From positions 12,233 through 76,232 of the forward strand of contig CAZSIR010000002.1 in NCBI GenBank assembly GCA_964606765.1: DNA of 64,000 nt, in the 5' to 3' direction. Source of the DNA: Ga0077527 sp964606765. GTDB lineage: Bacteria; Pseudomonadota; Gammaproteobacteria; Burkholderiales; SG8-41. The translations under genes were made by a program, and so were the position numbers. The notes under the pieces are model-generated. The model worked only from the letters and a program-made list of their open reading frames with translations. It had not been told where the DNA came from and searched no databases. Numbering within the stretch: position 1 is the first letter of the stretch; each line of letters opens with the position of its first letter. Positions 53,889 to 62,641 of the stretch are shown here, piece by piece.

Positions 53889-54743
53889 ATGTATTCCAAG
53901 ACTGGTTGTCCCATCGGGAATGCCCTGCTTGCCTGCCCTAAATGCCGGGCACCTCTGCCAGACATTGAGGATCGGTTGATGTGCTCAGACTGTGGTATGG
54001 AAACCCGAGTCCTCGACGGCGTGGTGATTGCACGGCCCACTGAAGCGGTGTCTTACTTCGACCAGACCTTTCCTGTGATGCAGGAAGGCAACCGGATGGA
54101 AGGAACTTGGGAAATCTTTTACGCCGAGCAAATCCGCTACGTGGAAACACTCCTTAAGCCCGGGGAGGTCGTGCTTGATGTGGGATGTGGTCCGACGCTG
54201 TTGTACGACCCAAAGGACACTTACGTGATTGGCGTCGATGCCTCGCTTCCTTCAATTCAGGCAAACAAGGCGGTGTCGCTTGGGGTTTATGCCTCCGCTG
54301 CGGAGCTGCCGCTGCGCACCGCGTCCGTGGATACCGTGATGTGTTTCTATTCGATTCACCACATGACCGGGGCAAACGTGGCGGAGAACGAGCGAATCGT
54401 CCGGCAGGTGTTCTCCGAGTTCGAGCGCGTCCTCAAACCGGCCGGGCGCCTGATGATATTCGACATGAGCCCGTGGTTCGGATTCGCGATAGCTGAAGAA
54501 CTGGTCTGGAATATGGCCAAGGCGAAGATTGGCCCCGGGTTGGACATGTTCTTCTGGAAGGATCGGCGCATAAAGGATATTGCTTCACTAGCAATGAAAG
54601 ACGCGAGCCTGACGATTACGCGTTTCGGCAGGGAGCCGTTCCAGACCTTCCCGCCGATTTTTAGCAAGCCGGGGCTGCGACTCCCGCGCTTTCTCTACCC
54701 GTTCGACATCAATCTGTATTTTTGGCAGCGCGGCAAGGGCTAA
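53889..54743 (+). CDS. SAM-dependent methyltransferase with N-terminal zinc ribbon
   Basis: A 284-residue protein. Residues about 16-36 form a zinc ribbon (CPKC and CSDC 14 residues apart). A class I methyltransferase domain follows with VVLDVGCGPTLL (about residue 95), GVDASLPSIQAN, and FYSIHHMTG. The C-terminal part, about 70 residues with FDMSPWFGF, is typical of methyltransferases from glycan loci. It follows the GT2 by three bases and probably acts on the same lipid-linked sugar. It ends ten bases from the convergent PIG-L-like gene. Confidence 0.78.
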   Translation: MYSKTGCPIGNALLACPKCRAPLPDIEDRLMCSDCGMETRVLDGVVIARPTEAVSYFDQTFPVMQEGNRMEGTWEIFYAEQIRYVETLLKPGEVVLDVGCGPTLLYDPKDTYVIGVDASLPSIQANKAVSLGVYASAAELPLRTASVDTVMCFYSIHHMTGANVAENERIVRQVFSEFERVLKPAGRLMIFDMSPWFGFAIAEELVWNMAKAKIGPGLDMFFWKDRRIKDIASLAMKDASLTITRFGREPFQTFPPIFSKPGLRLPRFLYPFDINLYFWQRGKG

Positions 54744-54753
54744 TCGCCCTTCA

Positions 54754-55407
54754 TCATCCTGCCTGACGCAGAACCAAGTAAGCTTCGGCTGCATTGTAGC
54801 CAACGGTGCCTCCTCGCAGCTTTGCCAACGCGCTCGCGGCCGCGAGGGAGCGAGCATGTGGCGAAGGGCGCATTTCGTCCCCGTAGGTTTCCAGTGCCTT
54901 CAACTTCCGCTCCAACTGGGCGGTGATGTCTACGAAACGGTTGGGCCGAAACTGGGCTCCGAATCCTTCGGGGGCCCAGTCGGTAGAAGACAGGATTTCG
55001 TACCCGTAGAACTCGCGCACGCTCGAGCCCGGCACGGGGCGCAGCGCAGTCGCTGCCGCGCGGAAAGCGGTTTGGTGGTCAATGTTCAAGTTACCGCCGT
55101 GGCTCACGTATACCACCTGCGGTTTGAATTCGAAGGCGCATTTTTCAACCGCCCCGACTATCTCAAGGAGGGGCAGGGTATCGCTGCGGTTCTCGGGAAA
55201 GCCCGCGAAGCGTGGCGGGCGGGAGCCCAGGATGCCGGCTGCCAAGGCTGCGCTCGATCGGCGGACCTCGTCGCGCCCGCTACCGTCCCCGAACAGGACG
55301 AGGGTTAGAACCTCGTCACCTTCGTCGGCGTGGCGAGCCATCGCGCCACCGCACCCCAGAGCTTCGTCTAGTCCGTGCGGCGAGATCACCAGTACGCGCT
55401 TGCCCAC
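54754..55407 (-). CDS. PIG-L/LmbE-like deacetylase with altered PHxDDE motif
   Basis: A 217-residue protein of the PIG-L N-acetylglucosaminyl deacetylase fold. The N-terminal motif, normally PHPDDE, is His11-Gly-Leu-Asp14-Glu in SPHGLDEALGCGG. The zinc-binding His and second Asp are kept, but the first Asp, the catalytic base in MshB and relatives, is Leu13. The third metal ligand appears in NIDHQTAF. It probably handles an acylated amino sugar, but hydrolysis by the standard mechanism is doubtful. It lies five bases downstream of an aminotransferase gene on the same strand. Confidence 0.75.
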   Translation of the reverse strand: MGKRVLVISPHGLDEALGCGGAMARHADEGDEVLTLVLFGDGSGRDEVRRSSAALAAGILGSRPPRFAGFPENRSDTLPLLEIVGAVEKCAFEFKPQVVYVSHGGNLNIDHQTAFRAAATALRPVPGSSVREFYGYEILSSTDWAPEGFGAQFRPNRFVDITAQLERKLKALETYGDEMRPSPHARSLAAASALAKLRGGTVGYNAAEAYLVLRQAG

Positions 55408-55412
55408 GATAA

Positions 55413-56525
55413 TCAGCCGCCGTAAAACTTGTTGACCTTTTCAGCCACGTAGGCGATCTGGTCTTCAGTCAGGTGTTGGTGGTGGGGCAGGGCAAGCACG
55501 CGGTCGCATTGACGCTCGGCGACAGGCAGAGAGCCCCTTTTGTAGCCGAGTTTGGCGGCAGCCTTGTGCAGGTGCAGGGCAGTGCCGTAATACACCAGTG
55601 ATTCGATGCCGTGTTCAGTCAAGTAGCTCTTGAGCTTGTCGCGGTTATCGGCTTGGGTAATGAACATGACGTACGAATTGTGTTCCTGTGGTTTTTCGGC
55701 CGGGATCATGATCGGCCCTTGCTTGATCAGTTTCGTGTAGAGCGCAACGTTGTGGCGGCGGCGATCCACCACACTTTTGAGGCGCTGTAGCCGGAATTTG
55801 AGAACCTCGGCATTAAGTGAGTCGAGGCGGGAGTTGACGCCGTACATCACGCAGTCATCTCGCGATTCCAGGCCGTGGGTGCGGTACAGGCGTACCTTGC
55901 GCGCGACTTCATCGTCGTTAGTGCCCATGAAACCGCCGTCACCTAGCGCGTTCAGGTTTTTCAGTGGGTGTGCAGAGAAGGCTGCCGCATGGCCAACACT
56001 GCCGCCATGTTTGCCGCCGTAGTAGGCGCCCATCGTCTGAGCCGCATCCTCGATGACCAGGAGGTTATGCTTTTTGGCAATGGCCATGATGGCGTCCATG
56101 TCGGCAATGCGGCCGATCCAGTGCACCGGCATGATGGCCTTGGTGCGTGGCGTGATAGCAGCCTCGATTTTCGCGGGGTCGATATTCTGGTCATCGCGAA
56201 CGTCCACATAAACCGGCGTTGCGCCCACATGCACAATTGAGCCGGTAGTGGCTACGAACGATACCGGGGTGGTGATTACCTCGTCGCCTTTGCCGATTCC
56301 ATTCGCCCACAGCGCCATCATCAGCGCGTCGGTACCTGAATTCAGGCCGACGATGTGTTTGATGCCGACGTATTTCGCTGCCTGCTCTTCGAACTCATTC
56401 ACTTCCTGGGTAAGTACGAAGTGGCCTTGTGAGACGACGCGTTCAACGCACGCCAGGAGTTCGGTTTTTTCTTCCTCGTAACGCTGTTTGAGGTCAATGA
56501 AGGGGACTTTGACAGAGGCGCTCAT
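55413..56525 (-). CDS. DegT/DnrJ/EryC1-family sugar aminotransferase
   Basis: A 370-residue PLP enzyme. It has VPFIDLKQRYEEEK at the start, SGTDALMMAL, the aspartate in VIEDAAQTMGAYY and the PLP lysine in FSAHPLKNLNALGDGG. All expected residues are present. It lies two bases after a second, divergent DegT gene and five before the PIG-L-like gene, so two amination steps or a heteromer are possible. It should aminate a keto sugar linked to a nucleotide. Confidence 0.87.
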   Translation of the reverse strand: MSASVKVPFIDLKQRYEEEKTELLACVERVVSQGHFVLTQEVNEFEEQAAKYVGIKHIVGLNSGTDALMMALWANGIGKGDEVITTPVSFVATTGSIVHVGATPVYVDVRDDQNIDPAKIEAAITPRTKAIMPVHWIGRIADMDAIMAIAKKHNLLVIEDAAQTMGAYYGGKHGGSVGHAAAFSAHPLKNLNALGDGGFMGTNDDEVARKVRLYRTHGLESRDDCVMYGVNSRLDSLNAEVLKFRLQRLKSVVDRRRHNVALYTKLIKQGPIMIPAEKPQEHNSYVMFITQADNRDKLKSYLTEHGIESLVYYGTALHLHKAAAKLGYKRGSLPVAERQCDRVLALPHHQHLTEDQIAYVAEKVNKFYGG

Positions 56526-56527
56526 GG

Positions 56528-57631
56528 CTATTTTCCGGAGTAGAAGTTGCGAACGGTTTCAATGACGTAGTCCATTTCCTCTTTTGAGAGGTGCTGGTCT
56601 ACCGGGAAGGTGATGCATTCTTTGGCGTGACGGTCGGTCACCGGAAAAGTGCCGGGTTTGTAGCCGAGAAATTGCAGTGCTTTTTGTTGATACAGCGGGA
56701 TCGGGTAATGAACCTTGGCCTCGATACCCTTTTCGATGCAGTAATTGACCAGCTCGTCACGACGTTCGGCAAACAGGATATAGAGCAGGTAAACGTGCTT
56801 CACCCGTGGATTACGGGGGGGAATGCGCACGCTTGGAATGTTTTTGAATCCGGCATCGAAGTAGGCTGCATTCTTGGCACGCTGCTCTACGATCCATGGA
56901 GTCTGGCGCACAATGTACTTGCCGACTACCGCATGCGTGGAGTCGAGCCGCGTGTTATAGCCAAACATTTCCATTTCGTCGCGGTTCTTCAGACCGTGGT
57001 TGCGCAACAGGCCGCACAGGCGGGCCATTTCGTCGTCATTGGTAACGATGACGCCGGCATCGCCCCACACATTGATGATTTTGAGGGGGTGCATCGAGAA
57101 GGCTGTGGCTACGCCGAAACTGCCGATGCGCTTGCCGTCCAATTCTCCCATCAGACTTTGGCAGCCATCTTCGACGACTGGAAGGCCATGTTTTTTTGCG
57201 ATCTGCATCACGCGCGGCATGTCCGCCGCGTCACCGGTCAAATGCACAGGCATGATGGCTTTGGTCTGCGGAGTGATTGCGGCCTCGATCTGGTCCACAT
57301 CGAGGCAAAAGCTGTCATTACAGTCGACGAATACGGGTTTCGCACCCACTTCGTTGATAGCCCCTACCGTAGCCCAGAAGGTATTGGCGCAGGTGATTAC
57401 TTCATCACCGGGGCCGACACCAAGTGCCTTGAGCGGCAGCTTGCAGGCGTCGGTGCCGGAACCTACGCCGATGGCGTGTTTAACGCCCAGCATCGAGGCG
57501 AACATCTCCTCGAATTCGCGCACCGGCTTGCCGAGGGTGAAATCACCGGTACTTACCAGCTCGCGCAGTTCATTGAAAATGGGCTCTGGATCGGCATATT
57601 GCTGGCCGAGGGGGGAGTAGCGTACATGCAC
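56528..57631 (-). CDS. DegT/DnrJ/EryC1-family sugar aminotransferase, divergent
   Basis: A 367-residue PLP enzyme with VRYSPLGQQYADPEPIFNEL at the start, SGTDACKLPL, VVEDGCQSLMGELDGK and the PLP lysine in FSMHPLKIINVWGDAG. The usual DAAQ is DGCQ and the usual KN is KI, so it belongs to another branch than its neighbour. It lies directly next to the E1 beta-like gene (the stop codons and starts are within one base). The tight order E1 alpha, E1 beta, DegT, DegT, PIG-L argues for one pathway. Confidence 0.85.
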   Translation of the reverse strand: MHVRYSPLGQQYADPEPIFNELRELVSTGDFTLGKPVREFEEMFASMLGVKHAIGVGSGTDACKLPLKALGVGPGDEVITCANTFWATVGAINEVGAKPVFVDCNDSFCLDVDQIEAAITPQTKAIMPVHLTGDAADMPRVMQIAKKHGLPVVEDGCQSLMGELDGKRIGSFGVATAFSMHPLKIINVWGDAGVIVTNDDEMARLCGLLRNHGLKNRDEMEMFGYNTRLDSTHAVVGKYIVRQTPWIVEQRAKNAAYFDAGFKNIPSVRIPPRNPRVKHVYLLYILFAERRDELVNYCIEKGIEAKVHYPIPLYQQKALQFLGYKPGTFPVTDRHAKECITFPVDQHLSKEEMDYVIETVRNFYSGK

Positions 57632-58714
57632 TTAAAAAGGTCCTTTGAAGAAGGGGTCGGGTACGTCTACGGGCAAGCCTTTGCGTTGAGCAATCAATTC
57701 GGCAACCGCATTTTCAATCTTGTCCTGTGCGAGACCCAGTTCCGATCCAGCTTCACGAACAATGCGGGCAGCATCAGGATAAATGCCGGGTATGAGGCCG
57801 CGTGAGCTGGGGGTTGGGTGATCCGGCATACCGATACGCACCGGTGCTGCCTTGAGCTTGTCAAAACAATTGGCGACGACCTCGGAGACGATTTCGGCGC
57901 CGATTCCGAATTTGCGGAAACCGGTGTCCACCGTCATCACGCGGCCGGTCTGTGCAACGGATGCAAAGACCTTGTCCAGAATCAGTGGGCGGATCACGCG
58001 TAGATCGAATACCGTGGCCGACACGCCAAGCTTTTCGAGTTGTTCAGCCGCTCGCATTGCCTCAAGAGTCATATATGAGGTGGCAACGATGGTAAGGTCT
58101 TTGCCTTCCCGGATCGCGCGCGGACCGTCAAGCGGTTCAGTGTAGTAGCCATCAGGCACCTGACCCTGGGCGTAGTGGCACCAACGATGTTCGATCACGA
58201 TCACCGGGTTGTTGTCTTCGACTGCCGAAATGATCATGCCTTTTGCATCTTTCGGGTAGGTGGGCATGAGCACCTTCAGCCCCGGGATCAGCGCGAACAT
58301 GCTCTCCAGACTTTGGGAATGCTCGGGGCCTTGCCCCCAGCCACGGCCGACTACAAGGCGGATTACTATCGGCACTTGATGCCTGCCACGACTGATGTAG
58401 TGAGCTTTGGCCGCGTTGTTGACGATCTGCTCCATCGCGAGCAAGGCAAACTCAACGCGGTGAAAACTCAGTACTGGCCGTTTGCCCATCATCGCTGCGC
58501 CAATGGCCACGCCGGTCAGGGCGTTTTCGGCGACCGGCATTTCGATGATGCGCTCCGGTGCGATATGTTTTTTGAGATCGGCGATCGTGCCGTAGACGGA
58601 AGACGGATCGGCTACGCCTTCGGCGAGAAAGATGACGGATGAATCCTTGCGTGCAACTTCGGTCAGTCCGTCACGAATTGCGTCGCCAGTGCTGGTAATG
58701 CGTGTAGTTGTCAT
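57632..58714 (-). CDS. Thiamine-diphosphate dehydrogenase E1 beta-like subunit
   Basis: A 360-residue transketolase-like protein of the E1 beta family. It has MPVAENALTGVAIGAAMMGKR with the glutamate that activates thiamine diphosphate, GQGPEHSQSLESMFALIPG, and the C-terminal transketolase domain (DLTIVATSYM, DLRVIRPLILDKV). It forms a heterotetramer with the alpha-like subunit encoded just upstream. No E2 or E3 gene is nearby, so a normal oxidative decarboxylation complex is unlikely. In this setting a carbon-carbon bond reaction on a sugar precursor is a reasonable guess. Confidence 0.85.
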   Translation of the reverse strand: MTTTRITSTGDAIRDGLTEVARKDSSVIFLAEGVADPSSVYGTIADLKKHIAPERIIEMPVAENALTGVAIGAAMMGKRPVLSFHRVEFALLAMEQIVNNAAKAHYISRGRHQVPIVIRLVVGRGWGQGPEHSQSLESMFALIPGLKVLMPTYPKDAKGMIISAVEDNNPVIVIEHRWCHYAQGQVPDGYYTEPLDGPRAIREGKDLTIVATSYMTLEAMRAAEQLEKLGVSATVFDLRVIRPLILDKVFASVAQTGRVMTVDTGFRKFGIGAEIVSEVVANCFDKLKAAPVRIGMPDHPTPSSRGLIPGIYPDAARIVREAGSELGLAQDKIENAVAELIAQRKGLPVDVPDPFFKGPF

Positions 58715-58722
58715 GAGTGGTC

Positions 58723-59703
58723 TCAGGCGTAAACGAACTGGGATGCCTGCGAGGGGTGAGGCAGCGGTGCGTTTTTTGCGAATTCGAATGCTGCATCAAT
58801 GGTTTGCTGCAATTCGGCTTCCATGCGTTTGAGCGATTTGTCATCCAGGCTACCAATGGCCGCAAGCTTAGACTTCAGACGTTCCACCGGGTCACGCTGC
58901 TTCCATTCGAGGTATTCGGCTTCCGTGCGGTAGCCAATATCATTGTCGAAATTCGGTCCGCAGTGCTCGCGCCAGCGGTAGGTATCAAAGACGAGAAAAA
59001 CCGGACCTTTGCCGGAGCGGGCGTGTTCGGCCGCCTTGCGCGTGACATCCAGAACGACTTCGACGTCGTTGCCATCCGCCATCATTGCCGTCATGCCATG
59101 GGCTTTGGCGAGATCGGTCAGTGGGCGTGCGGGCTGGCGTTCGCGTAGCGGGGTGTAAACGGAATAAAGGTTGTTTTCGCAGACGAACAGCACCGGCAGT
59201 TTGTTGAGACTGGCGAAATTCGCGCTCTCGTGGAACACACCTTCCTCTATTGAGGCGTCACCGAAGAAAGTGACGGACAAGTGATCTTTGCGGTCGATCT
59301 TGTCGGCCAGTGCGGAGCCCACGGCCAGTGGTATCGAGCTGCTGACGATGGGTACGCTGGCGATCATGCCCTTTTCGGGGTCGGTGAGGTGCATCGAACC
59401 ACCACGCCCGCCGATACAGCCCGCTTCTTTGCCGTAGATTTCGGCAAGCATGGCATTGAGATTCCCGCCCTTGGCAAGATAGTGGGCGTGACAGCGATGG
59501 GTGCTGAATACTCGATCAGTCTGACGCAGCGCCTGGCAGACTCCGACGGCTGCAGCTTCCTGGCCGATGGAGAGATGCACCGGACAGCGCATCTCCTGTT
59601 CTGCGTAGCGGGTGGCCATTGTCTCTTCGACTAGACGGATGTACAGCATTTCGCGCAGCAGATTGAGCGCATGGTCATTCTGCGGGGGAGGAGTATTAGT
59701 CAA
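58723..59703 (-). CDS. Thiamine-diphosphate dehydrogenase E1 alpha-like subunit
   Basis: A 326-residue protein of the E1 alpha family. It has LSIGQEAAAVGVCQAL, HRCHAHYLAKGG, GRGGSMHL, and the ThDP/metal motif from GDASIEEGVFHESANF to CENNLYS. Length and motifs fit the alpha subunit of pyruvate or acetoin dehydrogenase-like enzymes. It leads a leftward operon with the beta subunit, two aminotransferases and a PIG-L-like gene. The promoter should lie in the A+T-rich gap 59704-59837, shared with the divergent aminotransferase. Confidence 0.86.
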   Translation of the reverse strand: MTNTPPPQNDHALNLLREMLYIRLVEETMATRYAEQEMRCPVHLSIGQEAAAVGVCQALRQTDRVFSTHRCHAHYLAKGGNLNAMLAEIYGKEAGCIGGRGGSMHLTDPEKGMIASVPIVSSSIPLAVGSALADKIDRKDHLSVTFFGDASIEEGVFHESANFASLNKLPVLFVCENNLYSVYTPLRERQPARPLTDLAKAHGMTAMMADGNDVEVVLDVTRKAAEHARSGKGPVFLVFDTYRWREHCGPNFDNDIGYRTEAEYLEWKQRDPVERLKSKLAAIGSLDDKSLKRMEAELQQTIDAAFEFAKNAPLPHPSQASQFVYA

Positions 59704-59837
59704 GATTGTTTCCTGTTGGAGCGATTGTTAAAAGCTTAGCAGGGCTTGTACTATCTAGTGTAGCATTTGTGAATAAAATTATTAAGTTACGCTCCCCGAC
59801 GGACCCGCTTTGAAATGACACTTTTCCCGTATACCGA

Positions 59838-60947
59838 ATGAGTTTTTTCGTTCCTTACGCTGACTTGGCTCATGAGGCGGTGGCAAACAAGGAACCTTTG
59901 CTCGCGGCCTGCGAGCGGGTGATTCTTTCTGGACGCTATATTCTCGGCGCCGAACTGGTGGCATTCGAGAGGGAGTTTGCGAATTATTGCGGCACCCGTT
60001 TTGCCGTGGGCACTTCGAGCGGGACGGCCGCGTTGGTGATCACCTTGCGTGCATTTGGCTGGCCCGCGGATACTGAGGTGATTACGGTGCCCAACTCGTT
60101 CGTGGCGACAACAGCGGCAATCGTTCTCGCCGGTGCGAAGCCCGTGTTCGTCGATATCGGGGGCGACGGCAATATTGACCCAGCAAGCATTGAGGCCGCA
60201 ATCAATGAACATACGCGGGCAATCCTACCCGTTCACCTCACCGGACGGCCGGCAAAAATGCTGGAGATTGCCGAGATTGCCAAACGCCATGGTCTGATCG
60301 TGATCGAGGACGCTGCACAGGCGGTTGGCGCACGCCTTGAGGGCAAACGGGTTGGTGGATTTGGCAATGCTGCGTGTTTTAGCCTGAATCCACTCAAGAA
60401 TCTGCATGCCTACGGCGATGGGGGTGTTATCACCACTGACGACGAGGTGCTTTATCAGAGGTTGTTGCGTCAACGCAATCATGGCCTCATTGATCGCGAG
60501 CAATGCGAGTTTTTCAGTTTTAACTGCCGCCTGGATGAGTTGCAGGCTGCGATGGTGCACGTCCAGTTGCCACAGCTTGACAGCCAGACTGAAGCCCGCC
60601 GGCAGGCGGCGTTTCGCTACAATCAATCGCTTGCTGCATTCGGGGAGGTTCCTGCGGAAGGGGTGGGTGAGTATTGCGTCTACCAGACCTACGTATTGAA
60701 GGTGGACCGCCGTGATGCCCTGCAGCGTTATTTGCGGGAAAATGGGGTCGAAGCCTTGGTTCACTATGCAACCACGATTGATCAACAACCGGCGGCTACT
60801 AGCTTTGTGCAATCGCATAACGGGCTGCCGAGGGCGCGAACTCAAGTCGAGCGGATTTTGAGTTTGCCCCTGTATCCGCGGATCACCCTTAGTCAGCAGG
60901 AGCGAGTGGTTGCGCTTATATCTGATTTTTTCTCCCGAACCCACTGA
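59838..60947 (+). CDS. DegT/DnrJ/EryC1-family sugar aminotransferase
   Basis: A 369-residue PLP enzyme: FVPYADLAHEAVANKEPLL, SSGTAALVITL, VIEDAAQAVGARL and the PLP lysine in FSLNPLKNLHAYGDGG. It is transcribed away from the E1 operon and is the third such enzyme within 6 kb (a fourth lies at 12123). The closest likeness by eye is to the FdtB/QdtB-type group. It is followed after 11 bases by a membrane transferase gene, so it could begin the next operon. Confidence 0.87.
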   Translation: MSFFVPYADLAHEAVANKEPLLAACERVILSGRYILGAELVAFEREFANYCGTRFAVGTSSGTAALVITLRAFGWPADTEVITVPNSFVATTAAIVLAGAKPVFVDIGGDGNIDPASIEAAINEHTRAILPVHLTGRPAKMLEIAEIAKRHGLIVIEDAAQAVGARLEGKRVGGFGNAACFSLNPLKNLHAYGDGGVITTDDEVLYQRLLRQRNHGLIDREQCEFFSFNCRLDELQAAMVHVQLPQLDSQTEARRQAAFRYNQSLAAFGEVPAEGVGEYCVYQTYVLKVDRRDALQRYLRENGVEALVHYATTIDQQPAATSFVQSHNGLPRARTQVERILSLPLYPRITLSQQERVVALISDFFSRTH

Positions 60948-60958
60948 AAACATAAGGT

Positions 60959-62641
60959 ATGAATTTCAATTTACGACATCCGCCCGATGCGCATCGGATG
61001 CAAGTCAGCCTGTTTTGGTTTGCTGTTGTATTGATGGTGGGGATCAAACTAGTGCTGGTTTCCGATCTGTCGGTAATGATCAGTTATTCCCCACATGACG
61101 ATAGTCTCTATGTGGAGCGTGCATTTGCGCTGCTGTCCGGACATGGTTTTGGCCCATATGACTCAAAGGTGCTTGTAAAGTATCCAGGGATTTCATTTTG
61201 GTTGGCGGGTGGCCGTTTGCTTGGCTTGCCATTTCTGCTTTCAGTCCACTTGACATACCTTGTTGCGGGTTTGTACATGCTTGGGGCATTTCTGCGGTGC
61301 GGTACGCATAGGGGGGTTGCACTTCTCGCGTTCGGTTTTTTTCTTTTCAATCCAATTACTTTCGGGTTTGAATGGACGCGTGTACTCCGCGAGCCGCTTA
61401 GTATGGGGATATTCACGGCCCTAACCGCATCAATGTTGTACATCACTGCTGGTATCGTTTCCGGGAAACGCATCTGGTTTCATTTAATGATTTTTTCCCT
61501 GGCTTTCGCATTCTCCTTATATCTGCGTGAAGATGACCGGCTGCTGTGGGGGTTGTTGGCATTGTTCGTGGCGGTTTTGACCTGGCAGGCGAGACAACGT
61601 ATGGGGGGCTGGTCAGGAATTGAGGCGCTACCGCTCATCGTCGTTCTGTTCGTCCCTATTGGAACAGCGCTCTCGTACGAAGCAGTGTTACGGAACTTCG
61701 TCGAGCGTAATTACGGCATGCCCATCCTCCATGAGTACTCCGAGGGGGAATACCCGCGCTTTATAGCGGCAATCAGATCAATCGATTCAGCAAAGGATAA
61801 CCGTCTTGTAATGGTGTCCCAAGAGAAACTCCAGAAATTGCGTGTTGTAGTTCCCCGCCTCGCACCTTTGATCGATTCATTGCCGCCACCTGGTCCTTCA
61901 ACACACTCCTGCAAATGGCATGGTGTCTGCAGCGAGTGGGCCAATGGCTGGATAGCATTCTGGATTCGGGACGCGGCATACCAAGCGGGACTCACCCCAT
62001 CGTTGCCTGCGGCACAAGCTTATTTTCGTGAGGCAAGATTTGATATCGAACGTGCCTGTCTCGACGGGCGTCTCAAATGCACATCACGTGGTAGCGCGCT
62101 GGTGCCGCCAATGGAGCTACGCTGGGCCAGGGCTTACGTGGCGGAAGCGTGGCGCCTTGCGGGAATAGCAATAAGTCCTGACCCGAATGTGATTGGAACC
62201 CCTCAGCTGTTCTACGATGTTCATGTGGAATTAGGGCGAAAGTTTCAGGCAGTAACCATGACGGACCGTTTTGATACCCAGTTCCAGACGAGTTTCGCGA
62301 ACCGCGCTGCTGCGCCAGTTTTTAGTTCGCCATTGGCTGAGTATAGAGTGCGAATTGTGAAGCCCTATCAAGTAGGTGCTTGCACCCTTTTGCTCGTAGC
62401 TTTTTTGTTTTTTGCCTGGAAGTTATGGACGATAGAACGAAGGCCACTTTCCCCCGTCGCGGCTGTGGCTATAGTGGTGGGCTTATACTTTCTTGGGCGA
62501 TTTTTGATACTCAGTTACGTCGCCGTTTTTATGGGTGCGTTTGATTCACGCATGATGTTTTCTACCTACACTGTGGCGACGTTGCTCGCACTGCCATTCA
62601 TTTATGACTCGTTCAGAAAAGAGCAGGGGATAAATGCGTAA
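60959..62641 (+). CDS. Polytopic membrane protein, probable GT-C-type glycosyltransferase
   Basis: A 560-residue protein with about ten to eleven helices. The first loop has SPHDDSLYVERAFALLSGHG and YPGISFWLA, the acidic pair and layout seen in PMT/ArnT-like GT-C enzymes. A large extracytoplasmic segment (about residues 240-470) separates two helix groups and includes a cysteine-bearing stretch (CKWHGVCSEW). No named family is recognised. A ribosome site AAGG lies close before the ATG. It overlaps the next gene by eight bases. Confidence 0.6.
   Translation: MNFNLRHPPDAHRMQVSLFWFAVVLMVGIKLVLVSDLSVMISYSPHDDSLYVERAFALLSGHGFGPYDSKVLVKYPGISFWLAGGRLLGLPFLLSVHLTYLVAGLYMLGAFLRCGTHRGVALLAFGFFLFNPITFGFEWTRVLREPLSMGIFTALTASMLYITAGIVSGKRIWFHLMIFSLAFAFSLYLREDDRLLWGLLALFVAVLTWQARQRMGGWSGIEALPLIVVLFVPIGTALSYEAVLRNFVERNYGMPILHEYSEGEYPRFIAAIRSIDSAKDNRLVMVSQEKLQKLRVVVPRLAPLIDSLPPPGPSTHSCKWHGVCSEWANGWIAFWIRDAAYQAGLTPSLPAAQAYFREARFDIERACLDGRLKCTSRGSALVPPMELRWARAYVAEAWRLAGIAISPDPNVIGTPQLFYDVHVELGRKFQAVTMTDRFDTQFQTSFANRAAAPVFSSPLAEYRVRIVKPYQVGACTLLLVAFLFFAWKLWTIERRPLSPVAAVAIVVGLYFLGRFLILSYVAVFMGAFDSRMMFSTYTVATLLALPFIYDSFRKEQGINA

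Noticed and set aside
56591..57805. A 404-codon plus-strand frame opposite the divergent DegT gene
   Set aside because: Antisense shadow; the minus strand has all PLP-enzyme motifs.
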